A stretch of 64,000 bases of DNA from Luteipulveratus flavus (GCF_029080175.1 NZ_JARFJC010000016.1), one strand, 5' to 3'; shown: positions 33,888 to 42,921, counted from the first letter of the stretch. Numbers and translations: made by a program. Notes: a model not told the origin generated them from the sequence alone.

Positions 33888-34655
33888 TCAGGGGGTCAGG
33901 GTGGCGAGGTCGCGCTCGGCGTAGAGGCGGTGCTCCCACTCCTCGTTCAGGACGATCAGCAGCGGCTCGCGCACCGGGAACGACACCGGCGGCGGCCAGC
34001 CGGGACCCTCGACGGGCTCGGTCTTACGGTCCAGGTCCTCGTCGGTCAGGCCGTCCACGTACGCGCGCACGGTGGCCATCCGGTCCTGCCGCAGCGCGAG
34101 CGCCTCGTCCAGCGTGGGCCGTACGGACCGGTCCCGCGGCACGCCGGGCGTGTCGGGCATCTGGTCCCAGGGCAGGTCCAGCGGGTGCCACGGCGACGGG
34201 TCGCCGAGCAGCGCCCGACGTACCCACGCATCAGTCGCGAACGCCAGGTGCCGCAGCGTCTCGATGAACGACCACTCACCGTCGACGGACTCGTGCAGCA
34301 GCGCCGGGTCCAGTGCGCGCGCCGTGTCGACCGTGCCGGTCCACAGCTCCTCGACCGTGTCCCAGGCCGTCCGGAACCCGTCGGCGTCGGTCGGCCGCAT
34401 CAGCACCCGGCCGGGGTGGCGGCGGTCGAGCTCGGCCGTGATCAGCGGGCCCACGTCGACGCCGTTGATCGTGAGCCGCTCGATGTCGGCCTTGATGTCG
34501 ACGTCGATCAGGTCGACGCCGTGCAGGACCGCGCCGTTGAACGCGACCCCCTCCATCCGGGCGCCGCTGAGGTCGACGTGCTCGAACCGGGCGCCGGTCA
34601 GGTCGACCTGCTGGAACGTGCTGCCACTCAGGTCCTGCTGGGTGAAGTCCGCCAT
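33888..34655 (-). CDS. Pentapeptide-repeat and DinB-like fusion protein
   Basis: A 255-residue protein. Residues 1-50 carry pentapeptide-like repeats (ADFTQQDLSGSTFQQVDLTG and on), and residues about 85-250 form a DinB/YfiT four-helix bundle with FIETLRHLAFATDAW and a late EEWEHRLYAERD, which supply metal-ligand-like histidines. DinB-like proteins include thiol transferases that use mycothiol. The combination recurs in actinomycetes. The ATG at 34655 is the first of the repeat. It converges with the flavoprotein gene. Confidence 0.72.
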   Translation of the reverse strand: MADFTQQDLSGSTFQQVDLTGARFEHVDLSGARMEGVAFNGAVLHGVDLIDVDIKADIERLTINGVDVGPLITAELDRRHPGRVLMRPTDADGFRTAWDTVEELWTGTVDTARALDPALLHESVDGEWSFIETLRHLAFATDAWVRRALLGDPSPWHPLDLPWDQMPDTPGVPRDRSVRPTLDEALALRQDRMATVRAYVDGLTDEDLDRKTEPVEGPGWPPPVSFPVREPLLIVLNEEWEHRLYAERDLATLTP

Positions 34656-34751
34656 GGCGGGCACGCTAACCGCGGTTCCGGACGCTCCGGCGCCGGAACC
34701 GAGGAAGCGGCCGCTCAGCACGGCGAGCTGCGGCCATGGCAGGCTCGTCCC

Positions 34752-35888
34752 ATGACCGTGCCCGAGCCGTCCGCGTCCGCGACCGCGGGGACCGACGACG
34801 GCTCGCGCGACCCCCGCCTCGAAGTGCCCTTCGGCGTCCGGGTGGCGGCGTGGTGGTCGGTCTGCTTCGTCGCGATCGTCCTCGGCCTGGTCGTACTCAT
34901 CCGGCTGCTCAACAGCATCAGCCTCGTCACCGTCACGATGGCCGTCGCCGTCATGATCACGGCTCTGCTCGAACCCCTCGTACGACTGCTGGTCCGGGCC
35001 GGCGTGCCGCGCGCGCTCGCGGGCGTCGGGGTCTTCGTGCTCGGGATCGCCGGGCTCGCGGTCGCCGTCTGGTTCGTCGTGTCGCAGGTGACCGACTCGG
35101 CCGGCGACATCCAGACCCAGCTGAACCAGGCGGCCGACGACATCCGCAACTGGCTCATCACCGGCCCGCTGCACCTGAGCGCGCACGACGTCGACGAGTA
35201 CACGACCGACCTCGGCGACACGATCAGCTCGCACCGCAGCACCATCGTCAACGGCTTCCTGCAGACCGCGACCAGCGCCGTCGGCGTCCTCTCCGGCGCG
35301 GTGCTGTGCCTGTTCGCGACGCTCTTCCTGGTGCTGGACGACGGCCGCATCTGGCGGTGGTTCGTCCGCATCTTCCCCGTGCACGCGCGTGCGCACGCGA
35401 ACGAGGGCGGCGTCGCCGCGTGGCGCACCCTCACCGTCTACATGCGCAGCCTCGTGCTGCTCGCCGCGCTCAACTCCCTGGCGATGGTGCCGGTGATGAT
35501 GATCGCCGGCATGCCGCTCGTGGTCCCGATGGCGGTGCTGCTGTTCCTCGGCTCGCTCGTACCCCTGATCGGCGTGCTGGTCGCGGGTGTCGTCGTCTGC
35601 CTCATCGCGCTGGTCGCCAGCGGCCTGACCACCGCGATCGTCATGGCCGTCGCGCTGATCCTGGTCGTGCAGCTGTTCGGCAACCTGGTGAACCCGATCA
35701 TCCTGGGCAAGGCCGTCGACATCCACCCGCTCGCGATCCTGGTCTGCGTCACGGGCGGGACGATCCTCGCGGGTATCTTCGGGGCGTTCGTGGCGGTGCC
35801 GCTGGTGGCCGTGATCAACAACGTCGTGCACGCCGTACGGCGGCAGCACCGGAGCTCGACCGGCGTCGTCCGCGAGCAGGAGGCCTGA
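34752..35888 (+). CDS. AI-2E family (PerM-like) membrane permease
   Basis: A 378-residue protein with about eight hydrophobic helices and a central amphipathic part (residues about 120-180). The C-terminal FLGSLVPLIGVLVAG and the GNLVNPIILGKAVDIHPLAIL region are signatures of the AI-2E transporter/PerM family. Transport of autoinducer-2 is only the family name; many members move Na+/H+ or have unknown cargo. The next gene starts 1 base after its stop. Confidence 0.82.
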   Translation: MTVPEPSASATAGTDDGSRDPRLEVPFGVRVAAWWSVCFVAIVLGLVVLIRLLNSISLVTVTMAVAVMITALLEPLVRLLVRAGVPRALAGVGVFVLGIAGLAVAVWFVVSQVTDSAGDIQTQLNQAADDIRNWLITGPLHLSAHDVDEYTTDLGDTISSHRSTIVNGFLQTATSAVGVLSGAVLCLFATLFLVLDDGRIWRWFVRIFPVHARAHANEGGVAAWRTLTVYMRSLVLLAALNSLAMVPVMMIAGMPLVVPMAVLLFLGSLVPLIGVLVAGVVVCLIALVASGLTTAIVMAVALILVVQLFGNLVNPIILGKAVDIHPLAILVCVTGGTILAGIFGAFVAVPLVAVINNVVHAVRRQHRSSTGVVREQEA

Positions 35889-35889
35889 G

Positions 35890-36393
35890 ATGTCCGCACA
35901 GCAGCCGGGGACGCTGCGCCGCATCGGGCTGCGCGCCTTCCGGGCGCTCCCGGCGGCGCCGAGCCACGCGATCATCCGGCTCGCCGCGCCCACGTTCAGC
36001 ATGGGTGCGGTGGCCCTGATCGAGTACCAGGGCCGGGTCCTCTCGCTGCGCCAGACGCACCGCACCGGGTGGAGCCTGCCGGGCGGGCTGGTCGACCGCG
36101 GCGAGCTGCCCGAGGACGCCGTCGTGCGGGAGGTGCAGGAGGAGACCGGTCTGCGGGTCACGTCCGGCGACGTGTTCGCCTCGGTGGTCGACCCGGGCGT
36201 CCGCCACATCGACATGATCTACCGCATCGAGTGCGCCACCGAGCCGTTGGTGCAGGTGGCCAGCGAGGCGCGCGCCGCCGCGTGGTTCGCGGTGCACGAG
36301 CTGCCCGACCCGGACACGCCGACGAGACGGATCATCGCGGCGGTCGAGGCCGCCCACACCGTCCCGCGACCCGGCGAGGTCCTGAGCCCCTGA
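35890..36393 (+). CDS. Nudix hydrolase
   Basis: A 167-residue protein with a complete Nudix box running from GGLVDRGELPEDAVV through REVQEETGL (residues about 64-87). It hydrolyses a nucleoside-diphosphate-linked substrate that cannot be named. The N-terminal 40 residues are basic and precede the domain. The gene begins one base after the AI-2E-type permease stop, so the two are probably cotranscribed. It converges with the response regulator gene with a 16-base gap. Confidence 0.85.
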   Translation: MSAQQPGTLRRIGLRAFRALPAAPSHAIIRLAAPTFSMGAVALIEYQGRVLSLRQTHRTGWSLPGGLVDRGELPEDAVVREVQEETGLRVTSGDVFASVVDPGVRHIDMIYRIECATEPLVQVASEARAAAWFAVHELPDPDTPTRRIIAAVEAAHTVPRPGEVLSP

Positions 36394-36409
36394 CCGGGCA
36401 CCGTCCAGG

Positions 36410-37027
36410 TCAGCGCAGCAGTCCGGCCTCGCGCGCGGCGGTCACCGCGGCCGTCCGGGAGTCGACGCCGAGCTTGGCGTAGATGTGCACCAGGTGCGAC
36501 TTCACCGTCGCCTCGGTGACGAACAGCTGCTTGGCGATCGCCCGGTTGGTCGACCCTGCGGCGAGGAGTCGCAGCACGTCCAGCTCGCGCGGACTCAGCG
36601 TGCGGACGGGGGAGCGCAGCCGGCTGACGAGTCGTTGCGCGACGACGGGCGCCAGCACGGTCTCGCCCGCTGCGGCGCGGCGTACGGCGTCGACCAGCTC
36701 TTCGGGTGGCGCGTCCTTGAGCAAGTAGCCGGACGCGCCCGCCTCGACCGCGCGCAGGATGTCGGCGTCCGTGTCGTACGTGGTGAGGATGAGCACCCGA
36801 GGCGGGCCGGGGAGCGCGAGAACCCGCTCGGTGGCGGCCACCCCATCCATCCCGGACCCGAGCTGCAGGTCCATCAGGACGACGTCGACGGGTAGGCCGC
36901 GCACCGCCTCGACCGCCGCCTCGCCGCGGTCGGCCTCGGCGACGACCTCGACGCCCGACGCCTCTAGCAGCGCCCGCAGACCGGCCCGGACGACCGGGTG
37001 GTCGTCCACGAGCAGCACGCGGGTCAC
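36410..37027 (-). CDS. NarL/FixJ-type response regulator
   Basis: A 205-residue regulator. The receiver has LLVDDHPVV, the phosphorylated aspartate in VVLMDLQLG and the late lysine in YLLKDAPPEE. The LuxR-type helix-turn-helix is LSPRELDVLRLLAAGSTNRAIA. Its start overlaps the kinase stop by 4 bases. It probably activates the divergent ABC exporter genes at 38401-40136. Confidence 0.88.
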   Translation of the reverse strand: MTRVLLVDDHPVVRAGLRALLEASGVEVVAEADRGEAAVEAVRGLPVDVVLMDLQLGSGMDGVAATERVLALPGPPRVLILTTYDTDADILRAVEAGASGYLLKDAPPEELVDAVRRAAAGETVLAPVVAQRLVSRLRSPVRTLSPRELDVLRLLAAGSTNRAIAKQLFVTEATVKSHLVHIYAKLGVDSRTAAVTAAREAGLLR

Positions 37028-38244
37028 GCGGTCGCTCCGGTGCCGAGGGGTACGGACGCGGCCACGGCCGTCCCGTCGCCAGGCGTCGACTCCACGGCCA
37101 GCGTGCCGCTCAGCCCGGTCAGTCGCTCGCGCATCGCTCGGAGCCCGAAGCCGCTGCCGTTGCTGCGGATCGGCGTGTCAGCCGGGTCGAAGCCGCGGCC
37201 GTCGTCCACGACGTCCAGCTGGGCGGCGTCGTCCTGGTAGGTGATGGTCAGCGTCACCCGGTCGGCCGCCGCGTGCTGACGGACGTTGGCCAGCGCACCC
37301 TGCGCGATGCGCAGCAGCGCGACCTCGACGGCGGTCGGCAGCGCGCGCGGCTCGCCGTCGATCACCAGGTCGGTGCGGATGCCGGTCTGCTCGTGCAGCC
37401 GGTCGAGCAGCCGCCCGAGCGCGGCGGGCAGCGGCGCCTCCTCCAGCTCGTCGGGCGTGAGCGCCTGGACGACCGTTCGCGCGTCGGCCAAGCCGGTCGC
37501 GGCGGTGCGCTCGATCTGCTCGATGAGGCCGCGCAGCCGGACGGCGTCGCCGGCCAGGCCAGCCCGCGACAGCAGCACGATCGAGGAGAACCCCTGGGCG
37601 AGGGTGTCGTGGATGTCGCGCGCCAGCCGTGAGCGCTCGGCGAGCACGCCGGCCTGACGCTGGGCGACCGCGAGCTCGTCGTACGTGGAGAGCAGGTCGT
37701 CCCGGGCGACGGTGAGCTCGTGGACGAGCCGGCGGCGTTCCTCGCTCTCATCGCGCAGCCGGCTGTAGACCCACGCCACCCCGATCGCCACCAGCGCCCC
37801 GAAGGACGGACCGATGACCCGCGCGGCGGCGCTGCCCCCGTCGCCGTCGGCCAGCTGGACCGCGATGACGACGACGGTGATCGCCGCGACGACCAGCAGT
37901 GCGGGTACCCGCGGCAGCAGGTGCAGCACCAGGAAGAACAGCGCGAACGCCACCCAGCTCAGCTCCGCGCTCAGCAGGACCGCGACGCCCCACAGACCCA
38001 CGAGCCCGAGGACCCAGACCCGGCCGACCAGCGGTCGGGCACCGGGGGCGGCCACCAGGCCGACGGCGTACCAGAGGGCGATGGCGGCGCAGGCCAGGAC
38101 GACCCAGGGCAGGTGGTCGCCGACCTGGACGGCCCGGACGGTGCCGACCGCCAGCAGCAGCACGAACAGCACGTGCATCGCCAGCTGCATGCTGCGGATC
38201 ACCGGGCTGCTGCCGGTGACGCCGGGCCGGTGCGGGGTGCTCAT
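37024..38244 (-). CDS. NarL-system sensor histidine kinase
   Basis: A 406-residue kinase of the HisKA_3 type. The first 150 residues form about five membrane helices. The DHp motif RLARDIHDTLAQGFSSI gives the phosphoacceptor histidine, and DVVDDGRGFD with GSGFGLRAMRERL forms the ATP-binding part. The ATG at 38244 opens just before the first hydrophobic helix. Coupled to the response regulator; divergent from an ABC exporter pair, which suggests sensing of envelope stress or a peptide drug. Confidence 0.88.
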   Translation of the reverse strand: MSTPHRPGVTGSSPVIRSMQLAMHVLFVLLLAVGTVRAVQVGDHLPWVVLACAAIALWYAVGLVAAPGARPLVGRVWVLGLVGLWGVAVLLSAELSWVAFALFFLVLHLLPRVPALLVVAAITVVVIAVQLADGDGGSAAARVIGPSFGALVAIGVAWVYSRLRDESEERRRLVHELTVARDDLLSTYDELAVAQRQAGVLAERSRLARDIHDTLAQGFSSIVLLSRAGLAGDAVRLRGLIEQIERTAATGLADARTVVQALTPDELEEAPLPAALGRLLDRLHEQTGIRTDLVIDGEPRALPTAVEVALLRIAQGALANVRQHAAADRVTLTITYQDDAAQLDVVDDGRGFDPADTPIRSNGSGFGLRAMRERLTGLSGTLAVESTPGDGTAVAASVPLGTGATA

Positions 38245-38400
38245 CGATCCCGACGGTAGCCACGAGGCGGCCTCGGCGCCTCCTCGCGGCATCCATCGAA
38301 CGGTTGACCCGTGGTCCCACCCGTCGCGCGATGGCAGATCTTTGCGGACGCGGTGCCATGGAGTGGTCACCAACCACGCTGTCACGCAAAGGGGTCCTGC

Positions 38401-39456
38401 ATGTTCCTCGCGGTCCGCGACCTGCGGTTCGCCAAGGGTCGGTTCGCTCTGATGGGGGCGGTCGTCGGGCTCATCAGCCTGCTCGTCGTCCTCCTGACCG
38501 GCCTCACCGCCGGCCTGTCCCGGCAGAGCACCTCCGCCATCACCTCGCTGCCCGGCGACCGCGTCGCGTTCTCGACGCCCGCCGCGGGCGAGAGCGCGTC
38601 GTACGCCTCCAGCCGGCTCTCCCCGTCGGCGCGGGACACCGCGGCCCGACAGCCGGGCGTCACCGACGCGGCGTCGCTGACGCTCGCGCCCGGCCGGGTC
38701 GAGGCCGGTGGCAGGCAGGCGGCGGTGACCCTCTTCACCGCGGAGCCGGGCTCGTTCGTGGCCCCCGCCGGACTGTCCGCCGACCGGGTCGCGGTCGGTG
38801 AGGACCTCGCGCGCGACCAGGGGCTGGCGACCGGCGACACCGTCCGGATCGGCGGCCGTTCCTACGCCGTCGCCGACGTCGTGCCGGACGCGTCGTACAA
38901 CCACACGCCGGTCGTGTGGGCGCCGCCGTCCGCGCTCGCAGGAACCGCCGGGGGAGGGTCGGTGCTGGTGCTGCGGACGGGGTCGGGGTTCGACCAGGGC
39001 GGGTTCGAGCGGGCCGTCGGCGCGCGCGTCATGACGGTCGGCGACTCGGTCTCGGCGGTCGGCTCCTACACCGCGGAGAACGGTTCGCTGACGCTGATGC
39101 GGGTGCTCCTGATGGCGGTCAGCGCCCTGGTCGTCGGGGCGTTCTTCACCGTCTGGACCATCCAGCGCACGCCGGACCTCGCGGTCCTCAAGGCGATCGG
39201 CGCGCGGACCGGCTACCTCGTCCGGGACGCCCTCAGCCAGGCGCTCGTCCTCCTGGTCGTCGGCGGCGGCGTGGGGACGCTGCTGGCCGCAGCCCTCGGC
39301 CGCCTCGCCGCGCGGTCCGTGCCCTTCGTCGTCGACGCCTCGACGACCCTCGTCCCCCTGCTGATGCTCGTGGCGGTCGGCCTCGTCGGCGCTGCCGGCG
39401 CGCTGCGACGCATCGCGACCGTCGACCCGATCACCGCCCTGGGAGCCGCCCGATGA
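38401..39456 (+). CDS. FtsX/MacB-type ABC transporter permease
   Basis: A 351-residue permease. One N-terminal membrane helix (residues 17-38) is followed by an extracytoplasmic domain of about 200 residues and three C-terminal helices with the FtsX core (VWTIQRTPDLAVLKAIGAR). This is the MacB/LolE-like topology. The ATG at 38401 has AAAGGGG. The stop overlaps the ATPase start by 4 bases (ATGA). The likely role is export or extraction of a lipophilic or peptide compound from the membrane, under control of the divergent two-component system. Confidence 0.85.
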   Translation: MFLAVRDLRFAKGRFALMGAVVGLISLLVVLLTGLTAGLSRQSTSAITSLPGDRVAFSTPAAGESASYASSRLSPSARDTAARQPGVTDAASLTLAPGRVEAGGRQAAVTLFTAEPGSFVAPAGLSADRVAVGEDLARDQGLATGDTVRIGGRSYAVADVVPDASYNHTPVVWAPPSALAGTAGGGSVLVLRTGSGFDQGGFERAVGARVMTVGDSVSAVGSYTAENGSLTLMRVLLMAVSALVVGAFFTVWTIQRTPDLAVLKAIGARTGYLVRDALSQALVLLVVGGGVGTLLAAALGRLAARSVPFVVDASTTLVPLLMLVAVGLVGAAGALRRIATVDPITALGAAR

Positions 39457-40136
39457 GTACCGCCCTGTCCCTCAGCGACGTCACCGTCACCTACCCCGAC
39501 GGCGACCGCCGCCTCACCGCGCTCGACGCCGTCTCGCTCGACGTCGCCGCCGGCGAGATGGTCGCCGTGGTGGGGCCGTCCGGCTCCGGGAAGTCCACCC
39601 TGCTCGCGGTCGCCGGGCTCCTGCTGACGCCCGACAGCGGTCGCCTCGAGATCGCCGGGCAGGACGTCACCGGCCTGGGTCGGGGCCGCGCCGCCGACGT
39701 GCGGCGTACGTCGCTCGGCCTGGTGTTCCAGCAGTCCAACCTCATCGCCTCGCTCACCGCCCGCGAGCAGCTGGAGATGGTGGCTCGCCTCGCCGGCCGG
39801 CACGGCGCGCCGGTACGAGCGCGCGCCGACGAGCTGCTCGATGCGGTCGGGCTGACCGAGGCGGCGGACCGGCGTCCGCACCAGCTCTCGGGAGGGCAGC
39901 GCCAACGGGTCGGCATCGCCCGGGCGCTGATGAACGACCCCGCGCTGCTGCTCGTCGACGAACCCACCTCCGCGCTGGACCGCGAGCGCGGCGCTGCGGT
40001 GGTGGACCTGCTCGCCCGCGTCACCCGGGAACGCGCCGTCGGGACCGTGATGGTCACCCATGACCGGACCACCCTCGATGCGACACACCGGGCGATGGAG
40101 ATGGTCGACGGGCGACTGGCGGCGCTCGTTCCGTAA
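39453..40136 (+). CDS. ABC transporter ATP-binding protein (LolD/MacB type)
   Basis: A 227-residue ATPase with Walker A GPSGSGKST, signature LSGGQRQRVGIARAL and Walker B LLLVDEPTSALD, then the H-loop VTHD. It powers the permease encoded just upstream, to which it is translationally coupled. The short length and the FQQSNLIASLTAREQLE segment are typical of MacB/LolD-type exporters. Confidence 0.9.
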   Translation: MSTALSLSDVTVTYPDGDRRLTALDAVSLDVAAGEMVAVVGPSGSGKSTLLAVAGLLLTPDSGRLEIAGQDVTGLGRGRAADVRRTSLGLVFQQSNLIASLTAREQLEMVARLAGRHGAPVRARADELLDAVGLTEAADRRPHQLSGGQRQRVGIARALMNDPALLLVDEPTSALDRERGAAVVDLLARVTRERAVGTVMVTHDRTTLDATHRAMEMVDGRLAALVP

Positions 40137-40146
40137 CGTGTCGGCC

Positions 40147-41136
40147 ATGAGCTCGGGGAGAGGGACTGCAACCACGACGCGCCGTACGGCCCTGCTCGGG
40201 GCGGCCGGACTGATCGGACTCACCGCCTGCCAGCGGAGCGAGCCGTCCTCGTCGCCCACCAGCGTGGCGCCCGCAGGCGGCGGTGCCGGGCCGGCGGGCA
40301 CGACGCCCCCGCCGAGCACGACGAGCACCCCGCCGCCGCTCCCGCAGCTGCCCCGCGGCGGCCGCACGATCCTCCCCGCGCACCGGCTCTTCGGCTACTG
40401 CGGCTCGCCGGCCTCACCGGCGCTCGGGCGACTCGGCATCGGCGACCTCGACGAGCGGGTGGAGGAGATGCTCACCCGCTCGACGCCGTACGCGTACGGC
40501 CGGCCGGTCCTGCCCGTCCTGGAGCTCATCGCGACGCTGGTCCACCCGGTCCCGGGCGCCGACGGGAAGTTCCGCTCCTGGGTCGCCGACTCCGTCGTGG
40601 ACACCTACCTCGCCGCCGCGCGTCGGCACCGGGCGCTGCTCGTGCTGAACATCCAGCCCGGGCGCGCCCGGTTCATCGACGAGCTGCGGCACTGGGAGCG
40701 CTACCTCGTCCAGCCCGACGTGGGCGTCGCACTGGACCCGGAGTGGGCGGTCCAGCCCGGCCAGGTCCCCGGTCGGGTGTTCGGCAGCACCACCGGTCAG
40801 GCGCTCGACGTGTGCGCGGCGTACCTCTCCGGGCTCGTCGCCGAGCACCGGCTGCCGGAGAAGCTGATGATCTACCACCAGCTGCACCTGTCCATCGTGC
40901 GCAACGAGGCGGCGCTGAAACAGCACCCCGGCGTCGCCCTGGTGAAGTCGATCGACGGGATCGGCCGGCGGGACTGGAAGATCAAGGCGTACGACAACAT
41001 TCGCGCGCAGACGCCGGCGTCGGTGCACAGCGGGTTCAAGCTCTTCTACGAGGAGGACGAGCGGTACGGCCCGCTGATGACGCCCGCCGAGGTGATGGCG
41101 CTGAGCCCGCAGCCGGAGTATGTGCTGTTCGAGTGA
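40147..41136 (+). CDS. Tat-type lipoprotein of unknown function
   Basis: A 329-residue exported lipoprotein. TTRRTALLGAAGLIGLTACQ shows a twin-arginine-like motif, and the lipobox puts Cys28 at the lipidated position. A Pro/Thr/Ser linker follows (residues about 30-68). The rest looks like a beta/alpha barrel: FGYCGSP, VLELIATLVHP, LLVLNIQPG, VGVALDPEW and LMIYHQLHLS suggest strands ending in polar residues, as in glycosidase-like folds. No catalytic family could be assigned. It starts 10 bases after the ABC ATPase gene and could belong to that operon. Confidence 0.7.
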   Translation: MSSGRGTATTTRRTALLGAAGLIGLTACQRSEPSSSPTSVAPAGGGAGPAGTTPPPSTTSTPPPLPQLPRGGRTILPAHRLFGYCGSPASPALGRLGIGDLDERVEEMLTRSTPYAYGRPVLPVLELIATLVHPVPGADGKFRSWVADSVVDTYLAAARRHRALLVLNIQPGRARFIDELRHWERYLVQPDVGVALDPEWAVQPGQVPGRVFGSTTGQALDVCAAYLSGLVAEHRLPEKLMIYHQLHLSIVRNEAALKQHPGVALVKSIDGIGRRDWKIKAYDNIRAQTPASVHSGFKLFYEEDERYGPLMTPAEVMALSPQPEYVLFE

Positions 41137-41280
41137 GTGCCGCCCGGATGACGTCCGCCTGAGGGCGTTGACCGGAGCCGGACCGAGGTTTTGCCGGGAC
41201 CTGACCTCAGCCTTTCCGGCACCAGGACGGAACGCTCGTACGGTCGTCCGATCAGTCTCTCGATCAGGACGGATCACCAC

Positions 41281-42069
41281 ATGTCGAGCACGAGCAAGCG
41301 CATGCGTCTGGCGATGGTCGCCACCGCCGGGACGGTCGCGACGTTCGCGGCGGTCGGGTCGGCGTACGCGGTCGATGGCCCCCAGCCGATCGTCGGCGGG
41401 GAGATCGCGCACACGGCGGACGCACCCTGGGCCATCCAGATGGCGAACGTGAACTCGCCCGCGTCCAGCGGTGAGTACTGCGGCGGCACGCTCGTCGCGG
41501 CGAACAAGGTGGTGACCGCCGCGCACTGCGTCGAGGGCACGTCGACGTCGGAGTGGACGGCCGTGCAGGGGCGCGACGACCTGAACGACTCCAGCACCGG
41601 CAAGGAGTCGAAGATCACCGACATCTGGTACGACCCCGCGTACGGGAACGGCGCCCACGACGTCGCGGTCGTCACGCTGGCCACCCCGTTCGACGGCGTC
41701 GCGACGCTGCCGCTGAACCAGGACACCTCCGTCGGCGAGAGCGGCTCGACCGCCACGGTCTACGGCTGGGGTGACACCGAGGGCACCGGCCCGGCGGACA
41801 CCTTCCAGAAGGTCGACGTGCCCCTGATGGGCGACGCGACCTGCGGCTCGGCGTACGGCGGCGAGTACGTGGGCGCGGGCGAGATCTGCGCCGGGTACGA
41901 CGAGGGCGGCAAGGACTCCTGCCAGGGCGACAGCGGCGGTCCGCTCGTCCTCGGCGGCAAGCTGATCGGCGTCGTCTCCTGGGGCAACGGCTGCGCGGAC
42001 GCCGGCAACCCGGGCGTCTACTCCGAGGTCGCGACGTACTACGACGAGCTGACGGCGCAGATCGGCTGA
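41281..42069 (+). CDS. Secreted trypsin-like serine protease
   Basis: A 262-residue S1 peptidase. A signal peptide of about 30 residues ends near AVGSAYA. The mature chain begins at IVGGEIAHT. The triad is His in VTAAHC, Asp in HDVAVV and Ser in GDSGGP. The DSCQGDSGG context places an aspartate six residues before the serine, predicting cleavage after Lys or Arg. The six cysteines fit three disulfides. The 144-base upstream spacer includes TTGACC at about 41167 but no clear -10. A terminator follows. Confidence 0.9.
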   Translation: MSSTSKRMRLAMVATAGTVATFAAVGSAYAVDGPQPIVGGEIAHTADAPWAIQMANVNSPASSGEYCGGTLVAANKVVTAAHCVEGTSTSEWTAVQGRDDLNDSSTGKESKITDIWYDPAYGNGAHDVAVVTLATPFDGVATLPLNQDTSVGESGSTATVYGWGDTEGTGPADTFQKVDVPLMGDATCGSAYGGEYVGAGEICAGYDEGGKDSCQGDSGGPLVLGGKLIGVVSWGNGCADAGNPGVYSEVATYYDELTAQIG

Positions 42070-42076
42070 CCAGACC

Positions 42077-42110
42077 AGCCCGGGGCCGTGGTGGGTCCCG
42101 GCCCCGGGCT
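42077..42110 (+). terminator. 12-bp GC hairpin after the trypsin gene
   Basis: AGCCCGGGGCCG (42077-42088) pairs exactly with 42099-42110 across a 10-base loop. It begins 8 bases after the stop codon. Confidence 0.75.
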
Positions 42111-42187
42111 CACAGCGACGAACGGCCTCGCGGACACTTCCCCCCTTTCGGTCCAGGGGCCGTTCGCCGTGTCCCAGGTGCTTCGGC

Positions 42188-42255
42188 GATCGAACTGCGT
42201 TTGATGTTCCTGACCCTGTTCGAACTGAGTCAGGAACACCGAACGCAGTTCGATC
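42188..42255. repeat. 68-bp inverted repeat between trypsin and proteasome activator genes
   Basis: A 27-base arm starting GATCGAACTGCG (42188-42214) pairs with 42229-42255 with two mismatches across a 14-base loop that itself contains TTCGAA. It follows a separate terminator, is AT-richer than its flanks and ends 19 bases before the proteasome activator stop. It could be a second terminator for the minus-strand gene, or an inserted miniature element. Confidence 0.7.
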
Positions 42256-42273
42256 CGAACGGTGGGCGGTTGC

Positions 42274-42873
42274 TCAGAGGTACTGGCCGGTGGGACCCGT
42301 CTCGTCCTGGCCCGGACCCGGCTGCTGACCCGGCATCCCGGGGACGGTCGGCATCCCACCGGGGCCGCCGGAGTGACCCATCGGCAGTCCGCGCCGCATC
42401 GCCTGGAGCTGCGCCTGGGCGGCCATCTGCTGGGCGACGATCGCGGTCTGGATGCCGTGGAACAGCCCCTCCAACCAGCCGACCAGCTGAGCCTGGGCGA
42501 TGCGCAGCTCGGCGTCGGACGGGGCCTGCTCCTCGCTGAACGGCAGGGCGATCCGCTCCAGCTCCTCGACCAGGTCGTCGGAGAGCCCGTCCTTCAGCTC
42601 GGCGATCGAACGCCGGTGGATGTCGGCCAGCCGCTTGCGGCCCGCGTCGTCCAGCGGCGCGTTGCGGACCTCCTCCAGCAGCTGCTTGATCATCGACCCG
42701 ATGCGCATCACCTTCGCCGGCTGCTCGACCTGGTCGGCGGGGTTCTGCCGGTCGTCCTCCTCGCCCTCCGCGGGCGGCGGCGCGGCCACGCCCATGCCGT
42801 CCGGGGTGACCACCACGATCCGCTGCTGCTCGTCCTGCTTCTGCTCCGGCTGCTGGGACTCGTCGTTCGACAT
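42274..42873 (-). CDS. bpa: Bacterial proteasome activator (Bpa/PafE)
   Basis: A 199-residue ring-forming, ATP-independent activator of the 20S proteasome. The central helical part (residues about 50-165) contains MIKQLLEEVRNAPLD and DAGRKRLADIHRRSI, and the disordered Gly/Pro tail ends in GQYL, the motif that docks into the proteasome alpha ring in mycobacteria. The N-terminus is Gln/Glu-rich. It implies a genome with a proteasome, though its subunits are not in the window. The ATG at 42873 lies 48 bases from a nested hairpin. Confidence 0.9.
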   Translation of the reverse strand: MSNDESQQPEQKQDEQQRIVVVTPDGMGVAAPPPAEGEEDDRQNPADQVEQPAKVMRIGSMIKQLLEEVRNAPLDDAGRKRLADIHRRSIAELKDGLSDDLVEELERIALPFSEEQAPSDAELRIAQAQLVGWLEGLFHGIQTAIVAQQMAAQAQLQAMRRGLPMGHSGGPGGMPTVPGMPGQQPGPGQDETGPTGQYL

Positions 42874-42921
42874 GACCCCATCCTTACCCACGGTCCACGA
42901 CCTCGACGCGGTGACAGACGT

